Shown: positions 61,046 to 64,000 of the stretch, piece after piece
How positions within the stretch are numbered: the stretch's first letter is position 1
Layout: the number at the start of each line of letters is the position of its first letter
DNA from: Onthophagus taurus
Taxonomy: Eukaryota; Arthropoda; Insecta; Coleoptera; Scarabaeidae
DNA length: 64,000 nt
Direction: 5' to 3'
NCBI RefSeq assembly: GCF_036711975.1
Contig: NC_091971.1
Span: 8,997,501-9,061,500, forward strand
Notes under the pieces: model-generated
What the model was told of the DNA's origin: nothing
Databases searched by the model: none
What the model saw: the letters and a program-made list of their open reading frames with translations, nothing else
Position numbers and translations under genes: made by a program

Positions 61046-61249
61046 GAGTAGGATCAAGCTCCAAGTACTGCTGCTGGAACTACGATCGTAAACACGATGA
61101 ATTTCGCCAATTTCCATCCCGTAACGAAGAGGAGCTTTTTGGATTTGCAGATATAATGAGTGGATTAAAATCGGTTAAAATAAACTGCGCATACTGTATT
61201 TACTACATATGGAAGAGACGAAAAGATGAAGATAAAAAGACTTAATTAG

Positions 61250-62289
61250 TTTGTTTTTATACATCCTACTTTAAAGTTAACCATATTTTGAGTAAACAAT
61301 TTTTTTTTAGAATCATTATACGTATATTTTTTTTACATCTTATCTTATAATTTTTTATATTATATAATATAATATGGTTTTGCTAACAAGCAATTAAAAT
61401 CCCTGGTTAAGGGCGTTTCCAGTTAACATTCTCCTCCAAAGGCAGTAGGTACTTCAAAGGATTAATTAAAGCTGAAAAGCTTTTCTAACCCACAAGTAAA
61501 TATAAATAAATGCTTGTTTCGCCATGATTCATGAATATGATTATTACTACAGCATTGACATTATAAAGGTCATTAATTTTTGTCTCTCGTTATACAAAAC
61601 CAATTAAAATTTACACCTAACAAGCAATTAGAGATGCTTTAAACGGTTCCAACCCAATTAACAAATACATTATAAGGACATATAATGTTTTTAAGAAGTT
61701 TGTATTTCTTATTTTATTTTATAATGTATTATTATCAATAAAAAATTATTTTTTAAAGTAACTCAAGATTATGACTCATTTTTAAGTTTTTTAGATTTAT
61801 GATAGCCTTAGTAATATGACTTACTTGCAAGTAATTAAAATACGTATATTTACTCCCTAAAGCTGACATTTCAAAGAATTAATTAACGACAAAATATATC
61901 TAAGCTCGATTTATAAACGCCAAGGGTTTAATTACTTCCATCCATCTTTGTTTCATACCACTCATTGTTTCTTGGACAATTTTTTCGCATTCTTTTTAAG
62001 CATTTTATTTTATACAGTTTTTAAAATTTCTTTCTAGATTATTTACGTTCAGATAGCGTAACATTATTCAAAACAACGCAATAAATTTAAGTAGAGTCAA
62101 GAAAAAATGTACTTGGAAACGGCAGATTTACTATACATATACACTTGTGCTGTGAAAACGATGTTGTGATAAACACGTGACCCGTTTTCAACGGTTCACC
62201 TACCCGCAGACACGTTTTTTAAGTTCGTGAAGACGTTCTTCTGACGTAAACGTTAGAAAGTGAAGTAGACTTTCACAAAAATCCCAAAT
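61250..62289. other. AT-rich sequence before the satellite
   Basis: No gene or RNA recognised. Confidence 0.35.
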
Positions 62290-64000
62290 TAAAAGTGCAA
62301 TTTAATAATACACAGTTGGGTTTTAAAAATCATAACGACGATGTTTTTTGTATACTTATAAGAAATTATTTATGGTACATTAAGTCTGTATTAAATTTAC
62401 TTTAAAATTTTTCAGATTTCGTTCTTAAGATATATTTTAAATTTTTATTCTTAAAATCAGCAACGGTCTAGCATGCAGAGTTTGATTTAATAAATCATAA
62501 CAACGATGTTCTTTGAAATTAAGAAATCACTTATGGCATACTAATTCCGTATTAAATTTGCTTTAAAATGTGCCTTATTTCATCACGATATCTTAATTTG
62601 TTCTTGAGACTATCTAAAAATCAATTTTTAAAATAAAAATAGATATGCTGAGTTGAGGTTAAAAAATGATAACAACGAGGTTCATAGAAATTAAGAAATT
62701 ATTTATGGCACATTAAATCTCGATTAAATTTGCTTTAAAATGTTGATTGTTTCATCGTTATGTGTCAATTCGTTCTTAAGATAGGTAGTTTTAGATTGGT
62801 ATTCTTAAATTCCATAACAATCTAACCTGCAGAATTGAGTTTAAAAAATCATAACAACGATGTTTTTTGAAATTGAGAAATTATTTATGGCATACTAATT
62901 CTGTATCAAATTTGTTTTAAAATGCACCTTATTTCATCATAATATCTCAATGCGTTCTTGAGATACGACTATCTAAAAATCAATTTTAAAAATAAAAATA
63001 GAAATGCAGAGTTGAGGTTACAAAAAGATAACAACGAGGTTCATAGAAATTAAGAAATTATTTATGGCACATTAAATCTCGATTAAATTTGCTTTAAAAT
63101 GTTGATTGTTTCATCGTCATATCTCAATTCGTTCTTAAGATAGGATGTTTTAGATTGGTATTCTTAAATTCGATAACAACCTAACCTGCAGAATTGAACT
63201 TAAAAAATCATATCAACGATGTTCTTTAAAATTAAGAAATCATTTATAGCATACTAATTCTGTATCAAATTTGTTTTAAAATGTATCTTATTTCATCATG
63301 ATATCTCAATGCGTTCTTGAGATACGACTATTTAAAAATCAATTTTTAAAATATAAATAGCGATGCAGAGATGAGGCTAAAAAGTGATAACAACGAGGTT
63401 CATAGAAATTAAGAAATTATTTATGGCACTTTAAATCTCGATTAAATTTGCTTTAAAATGTTGATTGTTTCATCGTGATATCTCAATTTGTTCTTAAGAT
63501 AGGATGTTTTAGATTGGTATTCTTAAATTTCATAACAATCTAAGTTGCAGAAGTGAGTTTAAAAAATCATAACAACGACGTTTTTTGAAATTAAGAAATT
63601 GTTTATGACAGACTGATTCTGTATTAAATTTGCTTTAGTATGTAGCTTATTTCATCATGATATCTCAATGAGTTCTTGAGATACGACTATCTAAAAATCA
63701 ATTTTTAAAATAAAAATAGAGATGCAGAGTTGAGGTTAAAAAATGATAGCAACGAGGTTCATAGAAATTGAGAAGTTATTTATGGCACATTAAATCTGGA
63801 TTAAATTTGCTTTAAAATGTTGATTGTTTCATCGTGATATTTCAATTCGTTCTTAAGATAGGATGTTTTAGATTGGTATTCTTAAATTCCATAACAACCT
63901 AACCTGCAGAATTGAGCTTAAAAAATCATAACAACGATGTTCTTTGAAATTAAGAAATCATTTATGGCAGACTGATTCTGTATTAAATTTGCTTTAATGT
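62290..64000. repeat. Satellite array: alternating ~180-bp monomers, ~359-360 bp dimer
   Basis: The word ATAACAACGA(T/G)GTT recurs at about 62331, 62495, 62670, 62850, 63029, 63209, 63388, 63569, 63747 and 63929. Type A monomers read TCATAACAACGATGTTYTTTG, type B GATAACAACGAGGTTCATAG. From 62670 they alternate strictly, with A-A and B-B spacing 359-360. Each monomer also carries AAATTTGCTTTAAAATG and TTTCATC(A/G)TGATATCTCAAT. The first one or two units are diverged and irregularly spaced, so 62.3 kb is the array edge. It continues past the window. Confidence 0.92.

Noticed and set aside
62290..64000. CRISPR-like array
   Set aside because: The repeats are contiguous ~180-bp monomers without unique spacers, in a eukaryotic setting: a satellite.

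Overview
The window looks like nuclear DNA of an insect, most likely a beetle. It is AT-rich, its genes are split by short GT-AG introns, and it carries both subunits of the arthropod-only hormone bursicon plus a serotonin receptor of the insect 5-HT2 class. The beetle assignment is inference, resting mainly on the tight linkage of pburs and burs; nothing in the sequence names the species. All exon models were made by eye from reading frame, splice dinucleotides and family conservation.

Gene-rich left half (1-42 kb). The last coding exon of a 5-HT2B-like receptor (+) runs off the left edge. An 11.4 kb stretch without recognisable exons follows. On the minus strand lie Rpn2/PSMD1 (first 8 exons; the C-terminal third is not visible) and, directly upstream of it, a ZC3H10-like CCCH zinc-finger gene with a glutamine-rich tail. 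Next come pburs (+), Swi5 (-) ending tail-to-tail with pburs, burs (+), and an unclassified single-exon seven-transmembrane receptor (-) tail-to-tail with burs. Then come ZMYND11 (+; winged helix-PHD-bromo-PWWP-MYND), a cluster of foldback transposable elements, Ssu72 (-) and D2HGDH (-; complete, six coding exons).

Right half (42-64 kb). I recognise no coding gene. The region holds four CpG-rich islands (about 47.2-47.5, 48.4-49.65, 55.2-55.97 and 60.9-61.1 kb), the last with CRE-like, E-box and NRF1-type sites in about 80 bp. They may be promoters or 5' exons of genes lying outside the window. It also holds several foldback/MITE elements, a degenerate tandem repeat and, from about 62.3 kb to the edge, a satellite array of alternating ~180-bp monomers forming a ~359-360 bp dimer.

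How the genes relate. Bursicon alpha and beta form the cuticle-tanning and wing-expansion heterodimer, so the pburs-burs pair is a functional cluster. The others are housekeeping or nuclear genes: proteasome base, RNA-binding, recombination accessory factor, histone-mark reader, polymerase II CTD phosphatase and a mitochondrial 2-hydroxyglutarate oxidase. Nothing in their arrangement suggests an operon-like system. Points most worth a second look are the truncated Rpn2, the orphan 7TM receptor, the insertion inside the ZMYND11 PHD finger, the two small ORFs between pburs and burs, and the family of TA-flanked foldback elements.
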